DNA from: Lentisphaerota bacterium
Lineage (GTDB): Bacteria > Verrucomicrobiota > Kiritimatiellia > PWTM01
Assembly: GCA_016873715.1 (NCBI GenBank)
Contig: VGWF01000043.1
Location: 1 to 34,645 of the forward strand
Reading direction: 5' to 3'
DNA: 34,645 nt
Shown piece after piece: positions 24,443 through 32,201 of the stretch. Numbering within the stretch: the stretch's first letter is position 1; every line of letters begins with the position of its first letter. The notes beneath the pieces are model-generated. The model saw only the letters and a list, made by a program, of their open reading frames with translations, was not told where the DNA came from and made no database searches. The position numbers and the translations under genes are program-made.

Positions 24443-24461
24443 GGTAATACGAAGTGTTACC
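24443..24461 (-). promoter_or_regulatory. Operator-like dyad before the zinc operon
   Basis: GGTAATAC (24443-24450), a 3-bp spacer and GTGTTACC (24454-24461) form an inverted repeat with one mismatch, 18 bp upstream of the regulator ATG. On the minus strand it includes a -10-like TATTAC. It is AT-rich in a GC-rich setting, as expected for an autoregulatory site. Confidence 0.5.
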
Positions 24462-24623
24462 CCGCGCAAGCCCCAGGCCCCGGGAGACGAGGCCCGATCA
24501 TGCGCAGAGGGGCGGTCGGGCGGGAGGGTCCGAAGCAGTCCCCGCGCTACGCGCGAGGGTCATCTCCGGAATCCGGATCCGCCCCGGCGATGCGCTCCCG
24601 GGGGTGCTCGTCCCTCGCCGGGG

Positions 24624-24651
24624 TTGACCTGCGGCGGGGTTTCCGTACAGT
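24624..24651 (+). promoter_or_regulatory. Sigma-70-like promoter for purQ
   Basis: TTGACC (24624-24629), a 16-bp spacer and TACAGT (24646-24651) lie 43 bp before the purQ ATG. Confidence 0.5.
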
Positions 24652-24694
24652 CGGGCGCGAACGCCGCCCGGAGCGCGGCGCGGAACATCTCACG

Positions 24695-25495
24695 ATGAGC
24701 GCGAAACCACCGGTCCTGATCATCACCGGCTACGGCCTCAACTGCGAGGCCGAGTCGAAGCACGCGTGGGAGCTTGCGGGCGCGGCGCCGCAGCTCGTCC
24801 ACCTGAGCGACCTCCTGGAGAAGCCGGCCCGCCTGCACGACTTCGCGGCGCTGATGTTCATCGGCGGCTTCTCGTTCGGCGACCACATGGGATCGGGCCA
24901 CGTGTTCGCGTCGCGCGTCCGCCACCGCATGCGCGAGGACCTCGGGCGGTTCGTCGCGGACGGCAAGCTGATCCTCGGCGTCTGCAACGGCTTCCAGATC
25001 ATGGTGAAGCTCGGGCTGATCCCCGGGTTCGACGGCGACGTCTTCACGCAGAAACTCTCGCTGATGCAGAACGACGTCGGCACCTTCCGCAACCTTTGGG
25101 TGACGCTGCGGTTCGAGCCGAAGTCGCCCTGCGTCTTCACGCGCGGGCTCGACCGGATGCCGCTGCCGGTCCGCCACGGCGAGGGCAAGATCTTCACCCT
25201 CGACAAGGCGCTGGTCGAACGGATCGAGGCGGAGGGCTGCGTCGCGTGCCGCTACATCGACCCGGCGACCGGCGAGCCGGCGACGGCCTATCCCGAGAAT
25301 CCGAACGGCTCGCTCCACGCGATCGCGGGTCTTTGCGACCCGACCGGCCGCATCTTCGGCCTGATGCCGCATCCGGAGGCCTACCTGCACGCGGACAACC
25401 ATCCGCTGGCCGTGCGGCAGCGGATCGACGGCGTGCTGCCGGAACACGGACGGGGTCTCGAGATCTTCCGGAACGCCGTACGGCATCTATGCTGA
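24695..25495 (+). CDS. purQ: Phosphoribosylformylglycinamidine synthase, glutaminase subunit
   Basis: This is a 266-residue class I glutamine amidotransferase of the PurQ type. The nucleophile C97 lies in LGVCNGFQ, and the second active-site element is GLMPHPEAYLH. GFSFGDHMGSG near residue 58 is the PurQ-specific glycine loop. It supplies ammonia for conversion of FGAR to FGAM in purine synthesis, with the PurL subunit encoded elsewhere. It is in the size range of separate PurQ subunits. It overlaps the next gene's start by 7 bp, so the two are probably co-translated. Confidence 0.88.
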   Translation: MSAKPPVLIITGYGLNCEAESKHAWELAGAAPQLVHLSDLLEKPARLHDFAALMFIGGFSFGDHMGSGHVFASRVRHRMREDLGRFVADGKLILGVCNGFQIMVKLGLIPGFDGDVFTQKLSLMQNDVGTFRNLWVTLRFEPKSPCVFTRGLDRMPLPVRHGEGKIFTLDKALVERIEAEGCVACRYIDPATGEPATAYPENPNGSLHAIAGLCDPTGRIFGLMPHPEAYLHADNHPLAVRQRIDGVLPEHGRGLEIFRNAVRHLC

Positions 25496-26310
25496 CGACC
25501 AAGCGCTACGAGTACCTGGCCTTCGACGCGATCCGCTTCCACCCGTCGATCGAGAACCACCGCGCGCTGCGGTGGGAGAAGGTGCAACACTACGAGGCGG
25601 ACATCCTAAAGAACGGCCTGCTCGAGCCGCTCGTCGTCTGGGAGCGGAACCCCGGGGAATTCTACCTCGTCGGCGGCTTCCACCGGCACTCGGCCATCCG
25701 CGCGATCCGCGCGAAGAACCCCGGCTATTTCGACCGCGTCGACGTGCGGGTCGTCGCCGGCGACCCCGACGAGATCCGCGCGCTGAACCTCAAGCTCAAC
25801 GCCGACCGGCTCGACACGCGGATCACCGACTACTTCGACACGATCGTCTACCTGAACAACGCCAACTGGCCGACCGAGAAGATCGCCGCCTTCCTCGACC
25901 GCCGCGAGGCGTGGGTGGGCGAGATCCTTCGCTACGCGCCCGGGATGGACCCGCGCCTGCGCGTGCTCCTCGGCGAGGGCCGCGTGTCGTGGAACCGCGC
26001 GCGGGACATCTGCCGCGAGGCGCTCGCCGCCGCGCCGGGACGCGAGAAGGAGGCGGTGGACCGCGCGCTCGCCGAACTGGAATCCGGCCGCCCGGCGCCG
26101 CGCCCCGCACGCCTGCTGACGCCCCGGCGCGCCGCCCGGCGGCTCGCGCGGGAGCTGCCGGAACGGTCCGGAGAGACCCTCAAGGTCCGCTACGACGACC
26201 TCCTCGCCCTCGTCAACGTCATGGCCGGCCTCGATCCCGACGGCGGCCACGCCGAGGCCGTCCGCCGCGCCTTCCCCGGGCTGCTGCCGGACGAGGCGTC
26301 GGCCGACTGA
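25489..26310 (+). CDS. ParB/sulfiredoxin-fold nuclease-like protein
   Basis: This is a 273-residue protein. Residues about 10-110 form a ParB-like domain with the nucleotide-binding GxHR motif (G63-F-H65-R66) and a preceding EPLVVWERNPGEFYLVGG strand pair. Residues about 125-165 resemble the ParB helix-turn-helix (TEKIAAFLDRREAWVGEILRYA), followed by an Arg/Ala/Pro-rich linker and a short C-terminal domain. It is probably not the chromosomal ParB, because no parA or parS site is adjacent. It could be a transcriptional or DNA-modifying adaptor. The start overlaps purQ. Confidence 0.6.
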   Translation: MLTTKRYEYLAFDAIRFHPSIENHRALRWEKVQHYEADILKNGLLEPLVVWERNPGEFYLVGGFHRHSAIRAIRAKNPGYFDRVDVRVVAGDPDEIRALNLKLNADRLDTRITDYFDTIVYLNNANWPTEKIAAFLDRREAWVGEILRYAPGMDPRLRVLLGEGRVSWNRARDICREALAAAPGREKEAVDRALAELESGRPAPRPARLLTPRRAARRLARELPERSGETLKVRYDDLLALVNVMAGLDPDGGHAEAVRRAFPGLLPDEASAD

Positions 26311-26371
26311 ACCGCCGCAGACTCTTAACCCCTTGCAGCCGTGACGCCTGCGGATGGCCGCTCCGCCGGTC

Positions 26372-26400
26372 TTGTCCACCGGCCCCGGATCGGCCATAGT
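26372..26400 (+). promoter_or_regulatory. Promoter before the LpxC-family gene
   Basis: TTGTCC (26372-26377), a 17-bp spacer and CATAGT (26395-26400) precede the ATG at 26411 by 10 bp, so the transcript would have almost no leader. Confidence 0.4.
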
Positions 26401-26410
26401 TTCCGGCTCT

Positions 26411-27442
26411 ATGAGTTCGGATTCCATCTGGGGCAGGCTGCTTGGCGGACAGGCCGACGTGATGCGGCGGGCCTTCGACACCTGGAGCGCGCAGCCGGTC
26501 GACCTCGACGAAACCGCCACGCCCGGGCCGGCCTACGCCTCCGACCAGACCACCCTCGCCGCGCCCGTGACGGTCCAGGGCCCCGGCACGTTCCTCGGCC
26601 ACGAGACGCGCACGATCACCTTTGAGCCTTGCGCGCGCGAAGGCTGGTGGTTCGACCGGTCCGACCGGCCGGAGGACCTCCCGACGCGCGTGTCGGTCCG
26701 CAACGTGTGGACCACCGGCCAGATCGTCAGCAACATCGTCCTGCGCAGCGGCGATCCGCACAACTACTGCCGCATGGTCGAGCACATCATCGCGCTGATG
26801 CCCGGCCTCGGGCTGGACCGGCTCACGGTGAAGATCGACTCGGGCGATCCGCCCCTGTTCGAGCGCGGCAGCCTGGACCTCGTCGAGGCGATCGAGAAGG
26901 CCGGCACCGTCGGCACCGGCGTGCCCGCGCGCCACGTCACGGTTCGCGAGAAGGTCTGCGTGTGCGGCCCCAACGGCGCGTTCGTGATCCTCGCCCCGCC
27001 CTCCGGTCCGGAGCCGCGGCTGACGATCGACGCGGCGGTCGACTTCCCGACGGTGATCGGGAAGCAGCGGATCCGGTTCGTGATGAACCGCGACACCTTC
27101 CGCCGCGCCGCCGTCGCGCGCACCAACACGTCCGCCTCGAAGAAGCTCTACTGCCAGACGATCGGCCGCGTCTTCGCCGACATCCGGCACCTGGGCTACA
27201 ACCACCAGAACCTGCTGGTCGCGGGCCGCCACGGCTACCTCAACAAGCCGCGGCTCATCCACAACGGCAAGTCGCTCGAGGTCGCCTGGCACCGCGCCGC
27301 GCTCGACCTCGCCGCCGCGCTCGCGCTCGTCGAGGGCGGCCGGCTCGTCGGCGACGTCGCCAGCTACCGCGCCGGCCACGCCCTGGACGTGAAGCTGGTC
27401 TCCCTGCTGCACCTCCACGACCTGCTCGTGCCGTTCCCGTAG
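26411..27442 (+). CDS. lpxC: Divergent LpxC-family deacetylase
   Basis: This is a 343-residue protein resembling UDP-3-O-acyl-GlcNAc deacetylase, the committed step of lipid A synthesis. GPGTFLGHETRTITFEP matches the family's N-terminal G-x-G-x-H strand. E124-H125 in MVEHIIALMPGLGLD match the catalytic Glu and first zinc His, and GH at 322-323 fits the C-terminal GH-L motif. Two features are unusual. There is an extra N-terminal segment of about 50 residues. The HKxxDxxGD motif reads HRAALDLAAAL (H294, D299), with one added residue between zinc ligands and no GD. It may be a true but divergent LpxC or a paralogue with another substrate. It has no coding overlap with the ParB-like gene and has its own promoter. 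Confidence 0.65.
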   Translation: MSSDSIWGRLLGGQADVMRRAFDTWSAQPVDLDETATPGPAYASDQTTLAAPVTVQGPGTFLGHETRTITFEPCAREGWWFDRSDRPEDLPTRVSVRNVWTTGQIVSNIVLRSGDPHNYCRMVEHIIALMPGLGLDRLTVKIDSGDPPLFERGSLDLVEAIEKAGTVGTGVPARHVTVREKVCVCGPNGAFVILAPPSGPEPRLTIDAAVDFPTVIGKQRIRFVMNRDTFRRAAVARTNTSASKKLYCQTIGRVFADIRHLGYNHQNLLVAGRHGYLNKPRLIHNGKSLEVAWHRAALDLAAALALVEGGRLVGDVASYRAGHALDVKLVSLLHLHDLLVPFP

Positions 27443-27652
27443 ACCCGGGATCCCGCGGGTCGGCCGGAACCACGGATGGCGCGGGATCCCCCGGGCGCCC
27501 GCTGTCGCCACCCGGGACCCGGATCGCGAAGCACCGGACGGCGGAAGGCGAACGCAGGAGCCCGGAAGGATCCCCGGCCCCGGCGGTCGAGCGAAGGCCC
27601 CCGGGACAACCCACGAAACCCAGGGCCCCCCGCTGTTTCCCGTGGCCCGGCG
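27443..27652. other. Non-coding stretch after the LpxC-family gene
   Basis: There is no convincing gene here. A GC hairpin, GACCCG (27442-27447) with CGGGTC (27456-27461), begins at the lpxC stop and could end transcription, though no T-tract follows. The remaining bases are GC-rich with short CCCGGG and GGATCC palindromes and probably include decayed sequence of the BrnT toxin gene whose end follows. Confidence 0.35.
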
Positions 27653-27756
27653 ACGGACGGGAGCTGTTCGTTGCGTTCACCCTGCGCGGCCGTCGTCTGC
27701 GGGTGGTGTCGGCACGGGACATGAGCAGGAAGGAACGGAGAGCCTGCAGGTCATGA
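27653..27756 (+). pseudogene. C-terminal remnant of a BrnT-type toxin gene
   Basis: The frame reads GRELFVAFTLRGRRLRVVSA and then RDMSRKERRACRS before a TGA at 27754-27756. This matches the closing strands and the SARDMSRKERR motif of BrnT-like RNase toxins. The N-terminal two thirds, including the usual FEWDxxKxxxNxxKHG opening, are not present upstream. The stop overlaps the antitoxin ATG (ATGA), as in intact modules. Only a remnant remains, so the toxin cannot be active. Confidence 0.6.
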
Positions 27757-28039
27757 GCAAGAAGCGGATCCCAGCATTCAAGAACGAGGACGAAGAGCGG
27801 GAGTTCTGGGCGTCGCACGACTCCACCGGGTATCTCGACTGGTCCAAAGCACGGCGGGCGATCTTCCCGAATCTGAAGCCCTCCACAGGTCGATCTCGTT
27901 GCGATTGCCGGAGTCCATTCTCGTGGGCCTGAAGACACTGGCCAACAAGCGCGACGTGCCCTACCAGTCGCTGCTCTAGGTCTTCCTGGCGGAGAGGGCG
28001 GAGGAAGAGCTCCGGCGCGGCCACGCGAAGCCTGCCTAG
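27753..28039 (+). pseudogene. Broken BrnA/CopG-type antitoxin gene
   Basis: It begins MSKKRIPAFKNEDEEREFW, typical of BrnA-like ribbon-helix-helix antitoxins. Near 27888 the reading frame is lost by one base. The +2 frame then continues the family sequence RSISLRLPESILVGLKTLA, meets TAG at 27977-27979 in SLL-stop-VFLAERAEEEL, and ends at TAG 28037-28039. Two independent lesions (a frameshift and a nonsense change) mean the gene is dead unless one is a sequencing error. Restored length would be about 95 residues, as expected for the family. Confidence 0.7.
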
Positions 28040-28109
28040 GTGCCTGTCGGTCTCCTGCCCTCCGCTCTCTGCTTCGCCCGGCCCGCCCGATCCGCTACGA
28101 TGAGCCGTC

Positions 28110-31100
28110 ATGGCTGACCCGGGGGCGCAGATCGCCGGGCTTCCGCGCGGGGCGGCGGGGCTCGTGGCGGGGCTGGGCGCGTTTGCGGTGCTCGCGCAGA
28201 CGATTCTCTTCCGCGCCTTCTTCGAGACCTTCGAGGGAAGCGAGTTCGGCATCGCCGCCTTTTTCGCGTCGTGGCTGGTCTGGGTCGCCGCGGGCGCGGC
28301 GCCGGCCCGGACGCTCGCGCACCGCGCGGGCGCGTGGCCGCGGCTGGCCCTGCTGTCGCTGCTCTACATTCCCGCCGCGGCCGCGCAGCTCGTCCTGATC
28401 GCCCGAGCGCGCGACCTGGCGGGCGTCTCGCCGCACGATCTCTTTCCCGTGCTGCGGATGCTGCCGGCGGCCTTCGTCGTCAACGCGCCGGTGAGCCTGC
28501 TGACCGGTTTCCTCTTCACGGCGGCCTGCGCGGCGGCGCGAGGCACGCCGGGCGCCGTCGCGCGCGTGTATGCCCGGGAGGCACTGGGGGGCGCCGCGGG
28601 CGGGGCGACGGTCACCGTGCTGCTCGCGGCGGGGATCACGGACGAGCGCGCCCTCCTCGTCGGCGCTGCCTGCCTCGCGCTCTCCGCCGCCCCCGCTGCC
28701 GGCGGCACGCGCCGCGCCGCCGCGCCGCTGGCGCTGGCGGCCGGCATCGCGGTTGCGCTGTTCGCCGGGGCGGACGGCTGGTGGACCCGCGCCGCGGACC
28801 TGCGGGCCTGGTCACGCCTTCTCCCGGCGGAGTCCTTCGCCGGACGCTTCGCAACCCCGCAGGCGGTCTACCGCCTCGGCGAGCGCGACGGCGCATGGAT
28901 CGTCCAGTCGCGCGAGTCGGTCGTCGAGACGTTGCCCGCGGACGCGCATGACGCGGAGGTCGCCGCGCTGCATCTCGCCGCCGCGCCGCACGCGAGCCGC
29001 GTGCTCGTAATCGGCCCCGGCTCGCTTGGTGTCGCGCAGGCCTTCCTGCGCGTGCCGTCGGTCCGCGAGGTCGTCTGGCTCCCGCCCGATCCGCAGTATC
29101 CGGCCGCGCTGCTGGAGCGCCTGCCGCGCGGACTCCGCCCGGACTCCGCCCGTTTCAGCGCGCCCGCCCGCGAGACCCGCGCCTTCCTCTCCGGGAAAGG
29201 GCCCGCGTTCGATCTCATCGTCCTGCACGTGCCGGACCCGGTCAGCCTGTCGCTGAACCGCACCGTGTCGCAGGACTTTCTCCGCCTCACGGCCTCGCGC
29301 CTCGCCGAGGGCGGCGTGGCGGGGCTGCGGATGTCGGGCGGGGAGAACTACCTCGGGCCGGAGCTGGCCCGGCTGGGCGCATCGATGCTCGAGACGGCGG
29401 AATCGGTCTTCCGCCACGTGATGCTCAAGCCCGGCGACGAGAGCTGGCTCCTGATGACGGACCGTCTCTCGGACTTCAGCTCCCCGGACCGCATGTCGCG
29501 CCTCTACGCCGCGATCCCCGGCTCCGAGGCCCTGGCGCCGGGCGAGGTCGTCCGCGCCGCCTTCCCGGCGGGGCGCGCCGAGGCGCAGCTCGCGCGCTAC
29601 CGCGCCGCGCAGGAGACGGCGGCGCCCGGCTCGCTGCTCAACCGCGACGCCCATCCGCTGGCGCTCTCCGCGGCGCTCGCGATCGGGCTCAAGCACTCCG
29701 GCGCGCGGTCCGCCGCCGCGGCGTGGCCCGGCGCGGTCCGTCCGGCGGCCTGGGCGCTGGCGTCCGCCCTTGCGGCGCTGGCGCTCCTGCGTTGCGCCGC
29801 GCGGTGGCGGCGACGCGACCCGGGCGCGGCGGTCGTGCCGGCGGGCGACATCGCGCTGCTCGCCGCGGCCGCCGGTGCGGTGGGCATGGCGACGAGCCTT
29901 CTCCTGATGTGCGCGTGGCAGACGCTGCACGGCGGGCTCTTCCTCCACGCCGGCCTTCTCTCCGCGCTCTTCATGCTGGGCCTGTGGGGCGGGGCGGCGG
30001 TCTCCCGCGCCGTCGCAGCCCGCGCGCCGTCCGCGGTCCTGCTGTCGGCGATCCTGCTGCATGCGGCGGCCCTGGCGGTCTTCGCCGCGACGGGAGCGGC
30101 ATGGAGCCGCCCGGTGTTCGCGACGGCGTTCGCGGCGGCCGGAGCGCTGGGCGGTCTCTACGTGCCCGCGGCGGCGTCGCTTCTGGCGCGGCGCGGATCC
30201 GACGACGCATCGTCGGGCGCATGGATCGAGACGCTCGACCACCTCGGCGGCGCCGCGGGGAGCCTCGCGGCCGGGCTCGTCGCGCTGCCGGCGCTGGGCC
30301 TCGGCGGCTCGGCCGCGTTCGTCGGCGCGCTGGTGCTGCTCGTGCTGCCCGCCGCGCTGCCGTTCGCGACCGCGGCCCGGCGCGGCTGCGACGACGCGGC
30401 GGACGTCGCGCTCCGCCGCCTCGGCCTCGCGACGGGCGTCGCGCTGCTCGGCGCCCTCGTCTTCGGCGCGGCGTGGCGTGCCGACCGCGCGCGGGAGGGC
30501 GGCGACCCGCTCGTCCGCGCCGCGCGGGACATGGCGCCGGATGCGCTGTTCCGCCGCATCGACGTGGCGCTGCCCGGCGGACGCACCGCCGCGTGCCACG
30601 TCGCAGGGCCGGAGACGGCGCCCGGGGACCACGTGTTCTCCACCGCGGGGTTCGGCGCGCGGGTGCAGGGCTACGGCGGCACGATCGACCTGGCCCTGCG
30701 CGTCGGGCGCGACGGCGCGCTGCGGGACCTTCGCGTGCTGGCGTCGCGCGAGACACCGCGCTACTTCGCGCGCCTCGACCGCTGGTTCGAATCGCTGCGC
30801 GGACTGAACGTGGGCGATCCCGCGGAGCGGCGGAAGGTCGACGGCGTCAGCGGCGCGACGGTCTCCGCGAACGCGGTGGCCGACGCGATCTTCGCCGCCG
30901 GGCCCGTCTTCGCCGCGGCGGTGCTGGCCGGCGGGACGGGGCCCGGGACCGGGCCGGCGTCCGGCCCGCTGCGGCTCCCGCGCGAGACGCTGCTGCTGGC
31001 GCTCTTCGCCGCCGCGGCGATGGTCCTGCGCCGCTTCGAGGCGCGGGCGTGGGTGCGGCGGCTGTTCCTGATCGCCGTGGTCGGGGTCTTCGGGCTGTGG

Positions 31101-31997
31101 CTTAACGTCCAGTTCTCGCTGTTCCACCTGCGGATGTGGATCGATCCGCCCTGGCCGCGGCCTTCGTGGGGGCTCTCGTTCGTGCTGCCGTTCGCGATCC
31201 CGGCGGTCGTCCTGCTGGCGGGCAACCTCTACTGCGGGTGGCTCTGTCCGTTCGGCGCGCTGCAGGAGCTGGTGCTCGCGCTCCGCCCGCGCCGCTGGCG
31301 CACCGGGCCGCCGCCGTGGGCGTTCCGCTGGGGCCGGTGCGTGAAGTACGCGATGCTGGCCGCGGCCGCGACGGTGTGGGTGATGGAGCCGGCGGCGAGG
31401 CTGTTCGATGCCGATCCGCTGACGGTGGCGTTCTCCGGCGAGGCGACGCGCGGCATGGCGCTGCTGGTGCTGGGCGCGCTCGCGGCGTCGTGGCTCGTGC
31501 CCCGCTTCTGGTGCCGGGTGCTGTGTCCGTCGGGCGCGCTCCTTTCGATCGTCTCGGCGTTGCGTCCGGCGGAACGCCTGTGGCCGCGCGTGCGGCCGCG
31601 TTGCTGCGACCTTGGCGTTCGGGCGCGCAGCGACCTTGACTGCCTCGCCTGCGACCGGTGCAGGGTGGAGGGCGCGGCGGCGGTTCCGGCGGTCGCCCCG
31701 GCGTGGCGGGCCGCGCTCTTCGCGGTGACGGGCCTCGCGGCGTGCGGCGGACTGGTCTCGCTGGCGGCGAGGCACGCCGCGCCTCCGGCCGCCAGCCCGG
31801 CGCCGGAGGAGGCCGCACCCGCGGCAGAAACCGGCACGGCCCTCTCCGCGGACCAGATGCGGGAGATCCGTCGGCGGATGCAGGAAGGCCGGCTGTCGTC
31901 GCGCGAGGCGCTCTTCTACTCGGCGGCGACCAACACCCCGTCGCCGCCGGCCGGCGGCCGGCAGCGGCGGAGGGGGCTGGGACGGGATGAGCGATGA
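28110..31997 (+). CDS. Membrane fusion: spermidine-synthase-like + FMN-binding + NapH-like iron-sulfur
   Basis: This is a 1295-residue polytopic membrane protein. The N-terminal part has several hydrophobic segments, then a spermidine-synthase-like Rossmann domain (VLVIGPGSLGVAQAF, about 298-312), then further membrane segments. Residues about 840-935 form an NosR/RnfG-type FMN-binding domain; DGVSGAT (911-917) is the flavinylation motif, with T917 the likely covalent FMN site. After more membrane segments come NapH-like motifs: CGWLCP (C1042, C1046), CRVLCP (C1135, C1139) and a Cys-rich CLACDRC segment. It probably moves electrons across or along the membrane; partners are unknown. The C-terminal residues (PPAGGRQRRRGLGRDER) end in heptamer repeats. 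A -10-like TACGAT lies 8 bp before the ATG and there is no ribosome-binding site. Confidence 0.75.
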   Translation: MADPGAQIAGLPRGAAGLVAGLGAFAVLAQTILFRAFFETFEGSEFGIAAFFASWLVWVAAGAAPARTLAHRAGAWPRLALLSLLYIPAAAAQLVLIARARDLAGVSPHDLFPVLRMLPAAFVVNAPVSLLTGFLFTAACAAARGTPGAVARVYAREALGGAAGGATVTVLLAAGITDERALLVGAACLALSAAPAAGGTRRAAAPLALAAGIAVALFAGADGWWTRAADLRAWSRLLPAESFAGRFATPQAVYRLGERDGAWIVQSRESVVETLPADAHDAEVAALHLAAAPHASRVLVIGPGSLGVAQAFLRVPSVREVVWLPPDPQYPAALLERLPRGLRPDSARFSAPARETRAFLSGKGPAFDLIVLHVPDPVSLSLNRTVSQDFLRLTASRLAEGGVAGLRMSGGENYLGPELARLGASMLETAESVFRHVMLKPGDESWLLMTDRLSDFSSPDRMSRLYAAIPGSEALAPGEVVRAAFPAGRAEAQLARYRAAQETAAPGSLLNRDAHPLALSAALAIGLKHSGARSAAAAWPGAVRPAAWALASALAALALLRCAARWRRRDPGAAVVPAGDIALLAAAAGAVGMATSLLLMCAWQTLHGGLFLHAGLLSALFMLGLWGGAAVSRAVAARAPSAVLLSAILLHAAALAVFAATGAAWSRPVFATAFAAAGALGGLYVPAAASLLARRGSDDASSGAWIETLDHLGGAAGSLAAGLVALPALGLGGSAAFVGALVLLVLPAALPFATAARRGCDDAADVALRRLGLATGVALLGALVFGAAWRADRAREGGDPLVRAARDMAPDALFRRIDVALPGGRTAACHVAGPETAPGDHVFSTAGFGARVQGYGGTIDLALRVGRDGALRDLRVLASRETPRYFARLDRWFESLRGLNVGDPAERRKVDGVSGATVSANAVADAIFAAGPVFAAAVLAGGTGPGTGPASGPLRLPRETLLLALFAAAAMVLRRFEARAWVRRLFLIAVVGVFGLWLNVQFSLFHLRMWIDPPWPRPSWGLSFVLPFAIPAVVLLAGNLYCGWLCPFGALQELVLALRPRRWRTGPPPWAFRWGRCVKYAMLAAAATVWVMEPAARLFDADPLTVAFSGEATRGMALLVLGALAASWLVPRFWCRVLCPSGALLSIVSALRPAERLWPRVRPRCCDLGVRARSDLDCLACDRCRVEGAAAVPAVAPAWRAALFAVTGLAACGGLVSLAARHAAPPAASPAPEEAAPAAETGTALSADQMREIRRRMQEGRLSSREALFYSAATNTPSPPAGGRQRRRGLGRDER

Positions 31998-32013
31998 GGG
32001 ATGGAGGAGGAGG
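31979..32013. repeat. Heptamers at the end of the fusion gene
   Basis: GGGACGG, GATGAGC, GATGAGG, GATGGAG and GAGGAGG occupy 31979-32013. The gene's TGA at 31995-31997 lies inside the third unit. A separate pyrimidine/purine heptamer set (AACTTGA, AACTTGG, AACTTCC) follows at 32155-32175. Confidence 0.55.
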
Positions 32014-32154
32014 ACCGGGCGATGATCGCGGCTCGTCGGGGGAGGGGAAGGGTCGAAGGCTGGCGGGCATGAAACGAACCCCCGTGATTCCCGGAGTCCT
32101 CGCCGCGGCGGTGCCGCCGCGCGCGGCCGGTGCGCCGCCGCGCCCGAACCCTGC

Positions 32155-32175
32155 AACTTGAAACTTGGAACTTCC
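32155..32175. repeat. Three AACTTGG-type heptamers before the CpXC gene
   Basis: AACTTGA, AACTTGG and AACTTCC are consecutive 7-mers, 27 bp before the ATG of the CpXC gene. No other feature is visible in the 157 bp between the two repeat sets. Confidence 0.5.
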
Positions 32176-32201
32176 CCCGGTTTCCCCGACACTCCGCGGC
32201 C

